Source: JAGTVG01 sp942491935
Lineage (GTDB): Bacteria; Bacteroidota; Bacteroidia; Cytophagales; Cyclobacteriaceae
Direction of reading: 5' to 3'
DNA: 64,000 bases
Assembly: GCA_942491935.1 (NCBI GenBank)
Contig: CALOCZ010000056.1
Location: 33,957 to 97,956 of the forward strand
Under the pieces are notes generated by a model. The model saw only the letters and a program-made list of their open reading frames with translations, had not been told where the DNA came from and did not search any database. The position numbers and the translations under genes were made by a program. Of the stretch, positions 39,026 to 47,881 are shown piece by piece (the first letter of the stretch is position 1; every line of letters starts with the position of its first letter).

Positions 39026-40583
39026 AATAAGGTCCTTTTAAATTAATACTTCCATTTTGGGCAATTTTATATGTCAACTCTATCAAGCTTTCAGAGGTAA
39101 TAATATCGCATGCTACTATTATATCATTTGCAAAAATCCTATCCTCTTCGGCATGGTCGATTTCATTCCTGACCAGATTATGACATGCTTCAAGAATTTT
39201 GCTTGATCTTAATGGCTTCCTATAGTCAAAGGCCTGGGCGGCACATAAAAGTTCAACCGCTAGAATATATTCCAGATTAAGGACGATCTGATAAGTTTTC
39301 CTTGCACCGATTGATCCCATGCTTACATGATCCTCCTGGCCGAGAGAAGTTGGAATGCTATCAACACTAGCTGGAAATGAAAGTGTTTTATTCTCACTAA
39401 CAAGAGCCGCAGAGGTATATTGTGGCATCATAAATCCTGAGTTAATACCGGTATTTTTCATCAATAGTTGAGGTAATCCAGCCTCCCCGCCCTTAAGTAA
39501 TAGAAAGGTACGTCTGTCTGATATATTTCCAAGCTCACTGGCGGCTATTCCGCAATAATCCAAAGGGAGCGCTAAAGGCTGCCCATGAAAATTGCCTCCG
39601 CTAATTGTTGTATCCTTATCAAAAATTACAGGATTATCGGTTACGGAGTTTAGTTCAATTTCACATTGTTCCATTAAATGGAGCCATGCATCTCTGGAAG
39701 CCCCATGAACCTGAGGCATACAACGAATTGAATATGGATCCTGCACTCTGCCACACTGTCCATGTGAGGCAACCATTTCTGAGTTTTTTAACAAATTCCT
39801 TAATCTATAAGCCACATGTTGACTTCCTTTGAATGGCCTTAGTTCATGCAATTGTTTATCAAAAGGTTTAACTGATCCAAGAAGTCCTTCAAGCGTCATA
39901 GCCCCAATAATATCAGCAGCCTCAAGGCATATAAAGAACCTGCTCAATATTTCCACAGTATAAGCGCATATAAATTGGGTGCCATTAATTAATGCCAGAC
40001 CTTCTTTTGCCCCCAGTGTTATGGGATCAAGTTTTTCCTTTTTATATACAAGCTGGGTGTCAACATATTTCCCTTTGTAAAATATTTTACCCAATCCGAT
40101 AATTGGTAAGAATAAATGCGCAAGAGGCGCAAGATCTCCCGAGGCCCCCAAAGATCCTTTGGACGGTACGTAGGGGAGATAGTTTTTTTCCAGCAGCCAC
40201 ATTATCCGCTGGATCACTTTAAGGGATATACCTGAGAAGCCCAATGAAAGCGAGTGAATTTTCAGAATGAGCATAAATTTTGTAATAGAAGGAGGCACCG
40301 GATCTCCTACACCTACACTATGACTCCGAATCAGGTTGTCCTGAAGTTTCTGTGTTTCTTCACTTGAAATTATGCTGTTACACAAAGAGCCAAATCCAGT
40401 AGTAATTCCATAAACCACTTTCTCCTCCTTAACAATAGCAGCAACATGTTCATGGCTTTTCCTGATTTTTTCAATAACCGCTTTTGATAATTCTCCTTTT
40501 AGTGAGCCCTGGCTTATTTTCAATGCCTTTAGCGGTGTTAAACGATCTTCTCCATAAAAAAAAATTCCTTTATCAGAAGGCAT
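39003..40583 (-). CDS. hutH: Histidine ammonia-lyase
   Basis: HutH removes ammonia from L-histidine to give urocanate, the first step of the pathway. The 526-residue protein has the Ala-Ser-Gly triad (147-149, in GSLGASGDLAPLAH) that cyclises to the MIO electrophile, the catalytic Tyr in VVYGITTGFG (57-66), and NGTQFICAY and FHGQPLALPLD near the active site. It heads the hutH-hutU-hutI-ftcD operon and overlaps hutU by 23 bases. Confidence 0.96.
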   Translation of the reverse strand: MPSDKGIFFYGEDRLTPLKALKISQGSLKGELSKAVIEKIRKSHEHVAAIVKEEKVVYGITTGFGSLCNSIISSEETQKLQDNLIRSHSVGVGDPVPPSITKFMLILKIHSLSLGFSGISLKVIQRIMWLLEKNYLPYVPSKGSLGASGDLAPLAHLFLPIIGLGKIFYKGKYVDTQLVYKKEKLDPITLGAKEGLALINGTQFICAYTVEILSRFFICLEAADIIGAMTLEGLLGSVKPFDKQLHELRPFKGSQHVAYRLRNLLKNSEMVASHGQCGRVQDPYSIRCMPQVHGASRDAWLHLMEQCEIELNSVTDNPVIFDKDTTISGGNFHGQPLALPLDYCGIAASELGNISDRRTFLLLKGGEAGLPQLLMKNTGINSGFMMPQYTSAALVSENKTLSFPASVDSIPTSLGQEDHVSMGSIGARKTYQIVLNLEYILAVELLCAAQAFDYRKPLRSSKILEACHNLVRNEIDHAEEDRIFANDIIVACDIITSESLIELTYKIAQNGSINLKGPYYELFGIH

Positions 40584-40603
40584 AAGCTTTCAGTTTAATA
40601 AAA

Positions 40604-40611
40604 CAAATTTA
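40604..40611 (-). promoter_or_regulatory. Possible -7 element of the hut operon
   Basis: The minus-strand octamer TAAATTTG matches TAnnTTTG and ends 21 bases before the hutH ATG. It overlaps the stop region of the upstream SDR gene and has no clear -33 element at 19 bases. Confidence 0.4.
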
Positions 40612-41406
40612 GGTATAGGAATTGCAAATATCATAGAGCTCTTCGATTGATTTTTTATTCTGGCTGAATTGGTCATGTTCTATTCGCTTGTGGGCATAAT
40701 ATTTCCCGGATTCTAATTTTTCATATGCCTGGGTTGATAGCCATACTGGTGTGCTTGCTCCTTCATCGGGCGTTTCATGTCCGCCAAATCCAAGATCATT
40801 ACTTAATTGAGAATTCACATCTCCTGGGTGACAGGATACAACAGCCACTTTATGTTTAGCTAATCTTTCGGCAAATGCTATACTTAGCATACGGTTTGCC
40901 TGTTTGGATTGCCTGTAAGCCACATCATTATTATAATTCCGTTTCTTAAATTCAAGGTCTTCTATTTGTAAACCGCCTGCCCAATAGCTTGCTACATTGA
41001 CAATTCTTGAAGGCGCTGATTGCATTAATCGTTCTGTAAATGCTTGTATCATCCAGAAGTATCCTAATACATTGGTGGCAAACTGTAATTCTATACCATT
41101 TTTGTTTTCCTGTCGGGATCTTGGTGTGACTGCTGCATTATTAACAAGTATATGAAGTGGTTTATCCCATTCGCTAGCAAATTGAAATATTTCATTTTTA
41201 TGGGATAGGTCTACAATTTTATATGTTACATTTTGATTCCCGGTTTCAGCCCGAATATTATTTACGACATTTTCGGCCTTATTTTCATTTCGCACAACAA
41301 GAACTACCTGATAATTATGATCTTTTGCAATATTCCGTGCTATTGCTTCACCAATAGCGCCGCTGGCCCCGGTAATAAAAGCTATAATCTTTCCGGAATT
41401 TTTCAT
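40609..41406 (-). CDS. Short-chain dehydrogenase/reductase
   Basis: The 265-residue protein has the SDR cofactor motif TGASGAIGEAIA (13-24), the NNAAVTP segment near residue 88, a catalytic Tyr and Lys in YRQSKQANRML (about 163-173), and a preceding Ser in NVASYWAG. It resembles the retinol dehydrogenase/WWOX-type SDRs. The substrate is unknown. It stands directly upstream of hutH with 25 bases between them. Confidence 0.88.
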   Translation of the reverse strand: MKNSGKIIAFITGASGAIGEAIARNIAKDHNYQVVLVVRNENKAENVVNNIRAETGNQNVTYKIVDLSHKNEIFQFASEWDKPLHILVNNAAVTPRSRQENKNGIELQFATNVLGYFWMIQAFTERLMQSAPSRIVNVASYWAGGLQIEDLEFKKRNYNNDVAYRQSKQANRMLSIAFAERLAKHKVAVVSCHPGDVNSQLSNDLGFGGHETPDEGASTPVWLSTQAYEKLESGKYYAHKRIEHDQFSQNKKSIEELYDICNSYT

Positions 41407-41553
41407 CGCTTTTACGATAAATTATTAAAATATAAGAATATTAAATGTTAAATGAAATGATAAAACCTGGTTAATAGAGTACAGAATTTACAAAAGGAAT
41501 ATTTATCTTTATTCGACAACTTATAATATTATTTTAAATTTAGGTTTAAAATC

Positions 41554-42426
41554 ATTTTAAAAGAAGATAAAAATACGATAAACATCGCCTCCGAGAAAGT
41601 CGGTTGGTTATCCATTTTCACCAACGGGGTATTATTTGGCTTTAAATACTGGGTGGGAATAATGACAGGTTCTGTGGGACTGATTGCAGATGCCTGGCAT
41701 ACACTTTCAGATTCTTTGTCTTCTGTTGCAGTATTAATTGGACTTAGAGCATCCAAAAAGCCACCAGATGATGAGCACCCTTATGGACATGGCCGTGCTG
41801 AACTCGCATCAACTTTATTGATAGGTATTGTTCTGGCTCTGATCGGAGTCAACTTTTTCAGGGAATCCATCGATCGATTGATTAATAGGGAATCTGTTGT
41901 ATTTGGATTTTGGGCAAAGGCAATTACAGTTATTTCAATATTGGCTAAAGAAGGTTTGGCACAAATATCTTTTTATGCCGGACGTAAAAATAACTCTCCA
42001 AGTCTCAGGGCCGATGGCTGGCACCATCGCAGTGATGCTTTGTCATCGGTAATTATCCTTTTTGGTATTTTTTTCGGTGCCAGTTTCTGGTGGATGGATG
42101 GGGTTTTAGGATTAATTGTATCCGCCATGATCTTATACGCAAGTTATGATATTATAAAAACAGCAATAGGTGAAATAATTGGCAAATCGGCAGATGAGAA
42201 AACGATTAAAGAAATTCGAGTTCTTGTTGATTCAATTATTGATCGTGAAGTGCATTTGCACCACGTCCATATGCATATTTATGGTAACCACAAGGAATTA
42301 ACATGTCATATCAAATTACCGCCAGATATGTCCCTTCAAAAAGCACATGATATTGCCAATTATATTGAAGACCAGATTCGAGAACAAATGAATATTGAAG
42401 CCACAATCCATATGGAACCGCTTTAG
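41554..42426 (+). CDS. Cation diffusion facilitator transporter
   Basis: CDF proteins export Zn2+, Fe2+ or other divalent cations in exchange for protons. Visible are the metal-site motifs LIADAWHTLSDSLSSV (helix II) and RADGWHHRSDALSSV (helix V), the HPYGHGRAE segment, and a C-terminal cytoplasmic domain with paired His residues (REVHLHHVHMH). The first helix (SIFTNGVLFGFKYWVGIM) lies upstream of the GTG at 41653, so translation must begin earlier. The frame is open from 41527 but holds no ATG, GTG or TTG there. The start given here (an ATT) is provisional and may hide a sequence error. Confidence 0.8.
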   Translation: MLKEDKNTINIASEKVGWLSIFTNGVLFGFKYWVGIMTGSVGLIADAWHTLSDSLSSVAVLIGLRASKKPPDDEHPYGHGRAELASTLLIGIVLALIGVNFFRESIDRLINRESVVFGFWAKAITVISILAKEGLAQISFYAGRKNNSPSLRADGWHHRSDALSSVIILFGIFFGASFWWMDGVLGLIVSAMILYASYDIIKTAIGEIIGKSADEKTIKEIRVLVDSIIDREVHLHHVHMHIYGNHKELTCHIKLPPDMSLQKAHDIANYIEDQIREQMNIEATIHMEPL

Positions 42427-42448
42427 TAATATTCTATCTATCAGGGTA

Positions 42449-43442
42449 TTAAACGGGCATAAGGACATCGATCTCTTTCAATTCTTCATCTAAAAACTCC
42501 AGGTTATTTAAGCATGCCAGACTATTTTTTTAATTGTGGAACCGAGCTTGCTCCTATTAATGCAGAAGTGATCCTCGGATCCCGGAGTACCCATGACAAA
42601 GACATCTGGGCTAACGTTTGCCCCCTTTTCTGGGCAATTTTATCCAGATCAACCAGTTTTTGTACCAATTCAGGCGTAATAGATGACTTTTGGAGGAATC
42701 CATGCGATTTTTCCGCCCTCGATCCCTTGGGTATTCCCCTAATATACTTATTTGTCAGCAATCCCTGCGCCAGTGGTGAGAATGGGATACAACCTATCCC
42801 TTTCTGTTCCAGAACATCCAGTAATCCATTTTCAGGCTCCCGGACTATCATGGAATATTTTGGCTGATGTATTAAACATCTGGAGCCCATTGACTCAAGC
42901 AATTCAACGGCCTCAACAGTTTGCCGGGGATTGTAATTAGATAGACCAATATATAGTGCTTTCCCTTGTCTGACAATCTGGTCAAGAGCGGCCATCGTTT
43001 CCTCAAAAGGAGTATCCGGATCGGGCCTGTGTGAATAAAAAATGTCAACATACTCCAATCCCATTCTTTTCAGGCTTTGATCCAGGCTGGCGATCAAATA
43101 TTTTTTTGACCCCCACTCACCATAAGGTCCAGGCCACATATAATATCCAGCTTTGGTAGATATTATGATTTCATCACGGTAATTTGATAGTTCCCTATTT
43201 ATTACTTTACCAAAGTTTATTTCGGCAGAACCTGGTGAGGGTCCGTAATTATTGGCCAGGTCAAAGTGGGTTATCCCCGCATTGAAGGCACTAAGGAGGA
43301 TGTCCCTGGCAGTATTAAAATCATCAACATCTCCAAAATTATGCCAGAGCCCTAATGAAATGGCAGGCAGATTAATTCCACTTAATCCACACCTGTTATA
43401 TGCCATTTCCCCATATCGGTTTTTGCTAGCTGTAAAACTCAT
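42449..43442 (-). CDS. Aldo/keto reductase (YghZ-like), frameshifted near the C-terminus
   Basis: Close relatives reduce aldehydes such as L-glyceraldehyde 3-phosphate with NADPH. The protein has the (beta/alpha)8 catalytic residues in THFDLANNYGPSPG (Asp, Tyr), a Lys in ISTKAGY and a His in FYSHRPDPDTP. It carries the late cofactor motif SALIGASSVPQL. Reading stops at 306 residues in a run of seven A (42529-42535 on the plus strand as T). With six, the frame continues as NSLACLNNLEFLDEELKEI and ends at 42449, matching the family's usual end. An indel error in the homopolymer is likely. Confidence 0.88.
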
Positions 43443-43463
43443 TATATTTCAATTTTTAATATA

Positions 43464-43949
43464 TCAAATCAATTTTTCAATATAGGAAGATATTTGGGAT
43501 GGTTTGAGATAAGGAGCAAATCTTTTATGGACATTCCCATTTCTGTCGATCAGAAACTTTGTGAAATTCCATTTAATTTTTTTTGATCCAAAAATCCCTG
43601 GTGCATTTGATTTTAAAAAGTTATATAAAGGATGTGTATTTGATCCGTTAACCTCAATTTTTTCACCTAATAAGAAACTTACCCCATAATTTTTAGTACA
43701 AAATTCTTTGATAATGCTATTACTGTCAGGTTCCTGATTTTGAAACTGATTACAAGGAAAACCAATTATTATAAATTTCTGATGTTTGTACTTTTGATAG
43801 AGCTTTTCCAATCCTTCCAATTGGGGTGTGAAACCACATTGGCTGGCTGTATTTACAATCAGTATTACATGATCTTTAAAATCCTTTAAGTAGACTTCTT
43901 TCCCTTCAATATCATTGAAATTAAAATCATATAAGGTTCTCTTTTCCAT
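43464..43949 (-). CDS. Glutathione peroxidase-family (thiol) peroxidase
   Basis: The 161-residue protein reduces hydroperoxides. It has the peroxidatic Cys38 in VNTASQCGFTPQ, the Gln in FPCNQFQNQEP and the Trp-Asn pair in KWNFTKFLI, completing the catalytic tetrad. As in most bacterial members, the second cysteine (in FPCNQF) points to use of thioredoxin rather than glutathione. I start it at the ATG at 43949. It lies 21 bases upstream of the aldo/keto reductase. Confidence 0.9.
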   Translation of the reverse strand: MEKRTLYDFNFNDIEGKEVYLKDFKDHVILIVNTASQCGFTPQLEGLEKLYQKYKHQKFIIIGFPCNQFQNQEPDSNSIIKEFCTKNYGVSFLLGEKIEVNGSNTHPLYNFLKSNAPGIFGSKKIKWNFTKFLIDRNGNVHKRFAPYLKPSQISSYIEKLI

Positions 43950-44069
43950 AATCAAATATTTAATGATCCTATATTGCCATCAATTTGATTAGTAAATAAC
44001 AATAAAACGTGCCCTGATTGTTTCAATTAATTCTTATTTATAAAGAATTCCTCGATTCAAACCATGCCT

Positions 44070-45389
44070 CTAAAGATCGAAAATGTGTTTATTTAATTCT
44101 TTCAGGGCTTCACTTTTAAATTTAGTGTCCACTAAAATTGAAATATTATAATGGCTGCCGCCATAGGAGATCATGCGTACAGGCACATTTTCCATAGCTT
44201 GGAAAACCTTTTGAAGGATCTCTTCCTTTTCAACAATTTTATTTCCTACGATACAGATTATCGTCTGGTTGGAATCCACCATTACATCTCCGAAATCATT
44301 TAACTCATTCCTAATGGACTCTAGATGAGTGGAGTCATCAATCGTAAGGGATACGGCAACTTCAGAAGTTGATATCATATCGATTGGAGTACGATAATTC
44401 TCAAATATCTGAAAGATTTTCCTAAGGAAGCCATAGGCCATCAGCATCCGGCTGGATTTGATTTTTATGGCTGTAATTCCATCCTTTGCAGCGATCGCTT
44501 TTATGGTTTTCTCTTCCTCTTTATCACTTATATAGGTTCCATAAGCTTCAGGCTCCATAGTATTTTTCAATCGTACCGGAATCCTATATTTCTGTGCGGG
44601 CCAGATGGAACTTGGATGCAGGATCTTTGCACCGAAATAAGCCAACTCAGAGGCTTCGTTAAATGAAAGATTTGAAATAGCATATGTTTTGTCAACGATC
44701 CTTGGATCATTGTTATGCATCCCGTCAATATCTGTCCAGATCTGGACTTCTGGTGAGTTTATCGCTGCACCGATCAATGTTGCTGTGTAATCGCTTCCAC
44801 CTCGTTGAAGATTGTCTATTTCCCCTTCGTGGTTACGACAGATATATCCCTGAGTAATAAATATTCCCGAGTTCCTGTTTTGAGCTATCATGCGGGATAA
44901 TTTATCATTTATAAAGTCTATATCAGGCTCTTTATTTTCATCAATATACATAAAATCCAATGCGTTGATCAGAGTTGAATCAATCCCTTGTTCCTCCAGG
45001 TATAAGTCAAATAGTCTAGTAGACATCAATTCACCCTGAGCAAGCAGCTCATTGTTTAGCCTATTGTTGAAGAACGCTTCAATAAGACTGTTCATGAAAT
45101 CAAAATGTGTATTGATATAATTGACTGCAAAATCTTTAAAACGTTCCTCTGAATATAAATTATCAATGAAAGACTGGTAGTGATCATGCAATCCCTGAAT
45201 AAGATCCCTTGCTTTATCAACTTCCTTATCAAACAATTTTTGTCCAATTTCAACAAGTGCATTAGTAGTACCTGAAAGGGCAGAGAGGACTACTATTTTA
45301 GTATCAGAGTCATGGGTAATCAACCTGGCAATGTGTTGCATTCTCTCAGGTTTTCCTACAGAAGTTCCCCCAAACTTTAATGTTTTCAT
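44070..45389 (-). CDS. lysC: Aspartate kinase
   Basis: Aspartate kinase phosphorylates aspartate at the entry to lysine, threonine and methionine synthesis. The 439-residue protein starts with KFGGTSVGKPERM (5-17), and has GRGGSDY-like RGGSDYTATLIGA and the aspartate/ATP site segment VQIWTDIDGMHNNDPR. Two ACT-like regulatory repeats occupy the C-terminal third, pointing to feedback control by amino acids. No homoserine dehydrogenase domain is attached. Just 16 bases separate it from ribH upstream. Confidence 0.93.
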   Translation of the reverse strand: MKTLKFGGTSVGKPERMQHIARLITHDSDTKIVVLSALSGTTNALVEIGQKLFDKEVDKARDLIQGLHDHYQSFIDNLYSEERFKDFAVNYINTHFDFMNSLIEAFFNNRLNNELLAQGELMSTRLFDLYLEEQGIDSTLINALDFMYIDENKEPDIDFINDKLSRMIAQNRNSGIFITQGYICRNHEGEIDNLQRGGSDYTATLIGAAINSPEVQIWTDIDGMHNNDPRIVDKTYAISNLSFNEASELAYFGAKILHPSSIWPAQKYRIPVRLKNTMEPEAYGTYISDKEEEKTIKAIAAKDGITAIKIKSSRMLMAYGFLRKIFQIFENYRTPIDMISTSEVAVSLTIDDSTHLESIRNELNDFGDVMVDSNQTIICIVGNKIVEKEEILQKVFQAMENVPVRMISYGGSHYNISILVDTKFKSEALKELNKHIFDL

Positions 45390-45405
45390 TTTGATAAATA
45401 TTCAA

Positions 45406-45882
45406 TTAAAGGTCTAACATTTTTATTGCAGTGATGGCTGCTTCATCTCCTTTGTTACCATATTTTCCTCCTGCTCTGTCAAGTGCCTGCTGAAAAGTGT
45501 CAGTAGTTAATACCCCAAAGATCACTGGCTTATCGAATTTAAGAGCCACATCTTTTAATCCCTGAGCTACCGATTGGCATATAAATTCAAAATGTCTTGT
45601 TTCTCCCTGTATAACACAGCCCAAACAAATAACGGCATCCACATTTTTTTTCTGAGCCATTTTTTGAGCACCAAGACTTAATTCAAAACTACCCGGCACA
45701 TAAGCTTTTATGATATTCTGTTTTTGAATGCCATTTTGGGACAGCGTATTAAAAGCACCTTCGTATAGAGAATCAGTTATTTCTTCATTCCATTCTGAAA
45801 TGACAATGGCGATTTTTTTTGAAGACATCTCTGAGGGACTTTTTACACTTTTCGCACTTAGGTTTTTTTCTTTTGTTGCCAT
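45406..45882 (-). CDS. ribH: 6,7-dimethyl-8-ribityllumazine synthase
   Basis: RibH makes the lumazine precursor of riboflavin. The 158-residue protein has the substrate-binding segments SEWNEEITDSLYEGA and VPGSFELSLGAQ, the catalytic region VICLGCVIQGETRHFEFI with its His, and the C-terminal GKYGNKGDEAA. A 20-residue basic leader precedes the fold. I start at the ATG at 45882 (MATKEKN). It is downstream of a TPR protein gene, with a terminator between them. Confidence 0.93.
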   Translation of the reverse strand: MATKEKNLSAKSVKSPSEMSSKKIAIVISEWNEEITDSLYEGAFNTLSQNGIQKQNIIKAYVPGSFELSLGAQKMAQKKNVDAVICLGCVIQGETRHFEFICQSVAQGLKDVALKFDKPVIFGVLTTDTFQQALDRAGGKYGNKGDEAAITAIKMLDL

Positions 45883-45900
45883 ATTAATACACAAATTAGA

Positions 45901-45938
45901 TAAAAAAAGGGATAAAGCATCTAAGCATTATCCCTTAA
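45901..45938 (-). terminator. Rho-independent terminator after the TPR protein gene
   Basis: On the minus strand AGGGATAA pairs with TTATCCCT around an 11-base loop and is followed by seven T. It lies between the TPR gene and ribH, so ribH either has its own promoter or depends on read-through. Confidence 0.82.
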
Positions 45939-45956
45939 AATATATTTTCAGGAACA

Positions 45957-46673
45957 TCACTTTGATGCCAATCCATCAAGCCGGGCTTTATGTTTTCGTG
46001 CATTCTGATATTCACTTGATTCCGGATACTCTTTTATTATCGCTTCATAGCAATCACTTGCAGATTCAAACTCCATAAGTTTCTCATATGCAGTGGCTGC
46101 TTTAACTAAATATAATGGACTTAAAAACTCATTGGGCTTATATTCGGCTGCTTTGCTATAAAATTCAGATGCAGTGCGGTAATCATTCAATTCCATGTTA
46201 GCATCCCCTATCAGGGCATATGCCCTTGCCTGAACTATAATATCATCACCAGAAAACTTTTCAAGGTATTCAATAGCGTTTTCGAACTCACCTTTTTTCA
46301 GGTAAGAAGCACCTATATAATAATTGGCAAGATTTGCGGTTTTCGTAAAGCCATAATTATCAACGATATCAAGAAATCCGTAATTATTTCCGTCTCCATT
46401 TAAAGCCAGATCAAGGCTATCTGATTCGAAATAATAAACGGCTTGAAACATATCGATCTGGGCCTGATTATTTTGATTTTTTAAATAATACCGGCCAAGA
46501 AAAAAAACGGATATAACCAAAGCGAGGGATCCGAGAGCGATAAGAACAATCTTTTTATTTTTTTCCAGGTATTGTTCTGTTTTAGTTAGCTGTTCCGCTA
46601 ATGCTTCAGGACTTTCCAACAGCTCATTGCCCTTTTTTATATCCTTCTTCTTCCTATATTTAGTCTTTGCCAT
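45957..46673 (-). CDS. Membrane-anchored tetratricopeptide-repeat protein
   Basis: The 238-residue protein has a basic N-terminus (KYRKKKDIKKG), one transmembrane helix (about residues 41-62), and a periplasmic part with TPR motifs (about 110-225, for example AYALIGDANMELNDYRTASEFY). The layout resembles YfgM-like proteins. It precedes ribH, and recF lies nearby, an arrangement familiar from other Bacteroidota. A TACTTTTG -7 element ends 19 bases upstream of the ATG. Confidence 0.85.
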   Translation of the reverse strand: MAKTKYRKKKDIKKGNELLESPEALAEQLTKTEQYLEKNKKIVLIALGSLALVISVFFLGRYYLKNQNNQAQIDMFQAVYYFESDSLDLALNGDGNNYGFLDIVDNYGFTKTANLANYYIGASYLKKGEFENAIEYLEKFSGDDIIVQARAYALIGDANMELNDYRTASEFYSKAAEYKPNEFLSPLYLVKAATAYEKLMEFESASDCYEAIIKEYPESSEYQNARKHKARLDGLASK

Positions 46674-46691
46674 TATTCAATTTTTAGGGTG

Positions 46692-46699
46692 CAAAAGTA
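46692..46699 (-). promoter_or_regulatory. Bacteroidota-type -7 element of the TPR protein gene
   Basis: The minus-strand octamer TACTTTTG matches TAnnTTTG and ends 19 bases before the ATG. The -33 position reads TTCA, so only the -7 half is well supported. Confidence 0.5.
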
Positions 46700-46733
46700 C
46701 TATTTTTAAATTAAAAAGTGAATTATCAAATAA

Positions 46734-47774
46734 TTAATCCATAACAAATGGATAATCCTCTTGCACGTATACATCCTTGTACAATTCATCGGTAGAGGGG
46801 AAAGGTGATTCTTCCGAGAACTTAACGGATTCATCTACGCGGGCTTTAATATCTTTATTGATCTTATCGAGATCTTCTTCTGTGGCAAATTTATTATTTA
46901 GTATACTGTCTTTTACCTGTTCTATTGGATCCCTTTTTTTGTATGCTTCTAATTCCTCTTTGGTTCGATATTTAGCCGGATCTGACATGGAGTGCCCTTT
47001 ATATCGGTAAGTCCTTAACTCCAATAAGGTAGGACCTTCTCCTTTTCTGGCCCGCTTAGCAGCATCAGCAATAGCGTGATGAACCTCTTCAACATTCATT
47101 GCATCAACGGACTGGGATGGCATATCATATGCTTCTCCCAGTGTATATAGATCGTGAACGTTAGAAGTTCTTTGCACAGAAGTCCCCATTGCATAGCCAT
47201 TGTTTTCAATGGCAAATATTACTGGTAATTTATAGTGCATTGCCAGATTTAACGATTCATGAAATGAACCCTGCCGGACTGCTCCATCACCCATATAAGT
47301 GACACATACTTTTTTGGTTTTATTGTACTTTTCTGCAAATGCGAGTCCTACACCAAGTGGTATCTGACCACCCACGATGCCATGACCACCAACAAAACCC
47401 CTTTCTTTATCAAACATATGCATAGAGCCGCCCTTACCTTTTGAAACACCAGTCTCCTTACCGTAAAGCTCAGCCATTATATATTTTGGATCTGTTCCCA
47501 ATGCCAGAGGATGAGCATGATCTCTATAGGCGGTAATATATTTATCTCCTTTTTCAAGGGCTGAGACAGCTCCTGCCGCACAGGCTTCCTGCCCAATGTA
47601 TAAATGACAAAATCCGCGGATCTTTTGCTGACCATATAATTGACCAGCCTTTTCTTCAAATTTTCGCATCATATACATGCTTTCATACCAGTACATGTAT
47701 GTTTCCTTTGAAAAGCCCGGTTTGGCATTTACCTTTGTTTTTCGGGTTGACGTTGTTTTGGTCTTTGTTGCCAT
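46734..47774 (-). CDS. pdhA: Pyruvate dehydrogenase E1 component, alpha subunit
   Basis: PdhA binds thiamine diphosphate with the beta subunit and decarboxylates pyruvate. The 346-residue protein has GFCHLYIGQEACAAG near residue 55, the cofactor motif MGDGAVRQGSFHESLNLA (about 166-183) closing with NNGYAMG, and the phosphorylation-loop region TYRYKGHSMSDPAKYR. The beta subunit gene is not next to it in this window, as is common in Bacteroidota. A short Lys/Thr/Arg-rich leader precedes the fold. Confidence 0.94.
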   Translation of the reverse strand: MATKTKTTSTRKTKVNAKPGFSKETYMYWYESMYMMRKFEEKAGQLYGQQKIRGFCHLYIGQEACAAGAVSALEKGDKYITAYRDHAHPLALGTDPKYIMAELYGKETGVSKGKGGSMHMFDKERGFVGGHGIVGGQIPLGVGLAFAEKYNKTKKVCVTYMGDGAVRQGSFHESLNLAMHYKLPVIFAIENNGYAMGTSVQRTSNVHDLYTLGEAYDMPSQSVDAMNVEEVHHAIADAAKRARKGEGPTLLELRTYRYKGHSMSDPAKYRTKEELEAYKKRDPIEQVKDSILNNKFATEEDLDKINKDIKARVDESVKFSEESPFPSTDELYKDVYVQEDYPFVMD

Positions 47775-47814
47775 AAAATTTTTATTACAAGCCCAATAAT
47801 TGCTAAATAAACCT

Positions 47815-47822
47815 CAAAATTA
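47815..47822 (-). promoter_or_regulatory. Bacteroidota-type -7 element of pdhA
   Basis: The minus-strand octamer TAATTTTG matches TAnnTTTG and ends 40 bases before the pdhA ATG. The intergenic region is shared with the divergent recF gene. Confidence 0.45.
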
Positions 47823-47881
47823 CCTTAAAGAAATTTTGTAGATTGCGAAATTAATTAAAAAAGTCTCAACAATGAAATTTA

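Noticed and set aside
44030..44055. AATTCTT/AAGAATT inverted repeat after aspartate kinase as a terminator
   Set aside because: The stem is AT-only and lacks a T-run, so support is too weak.
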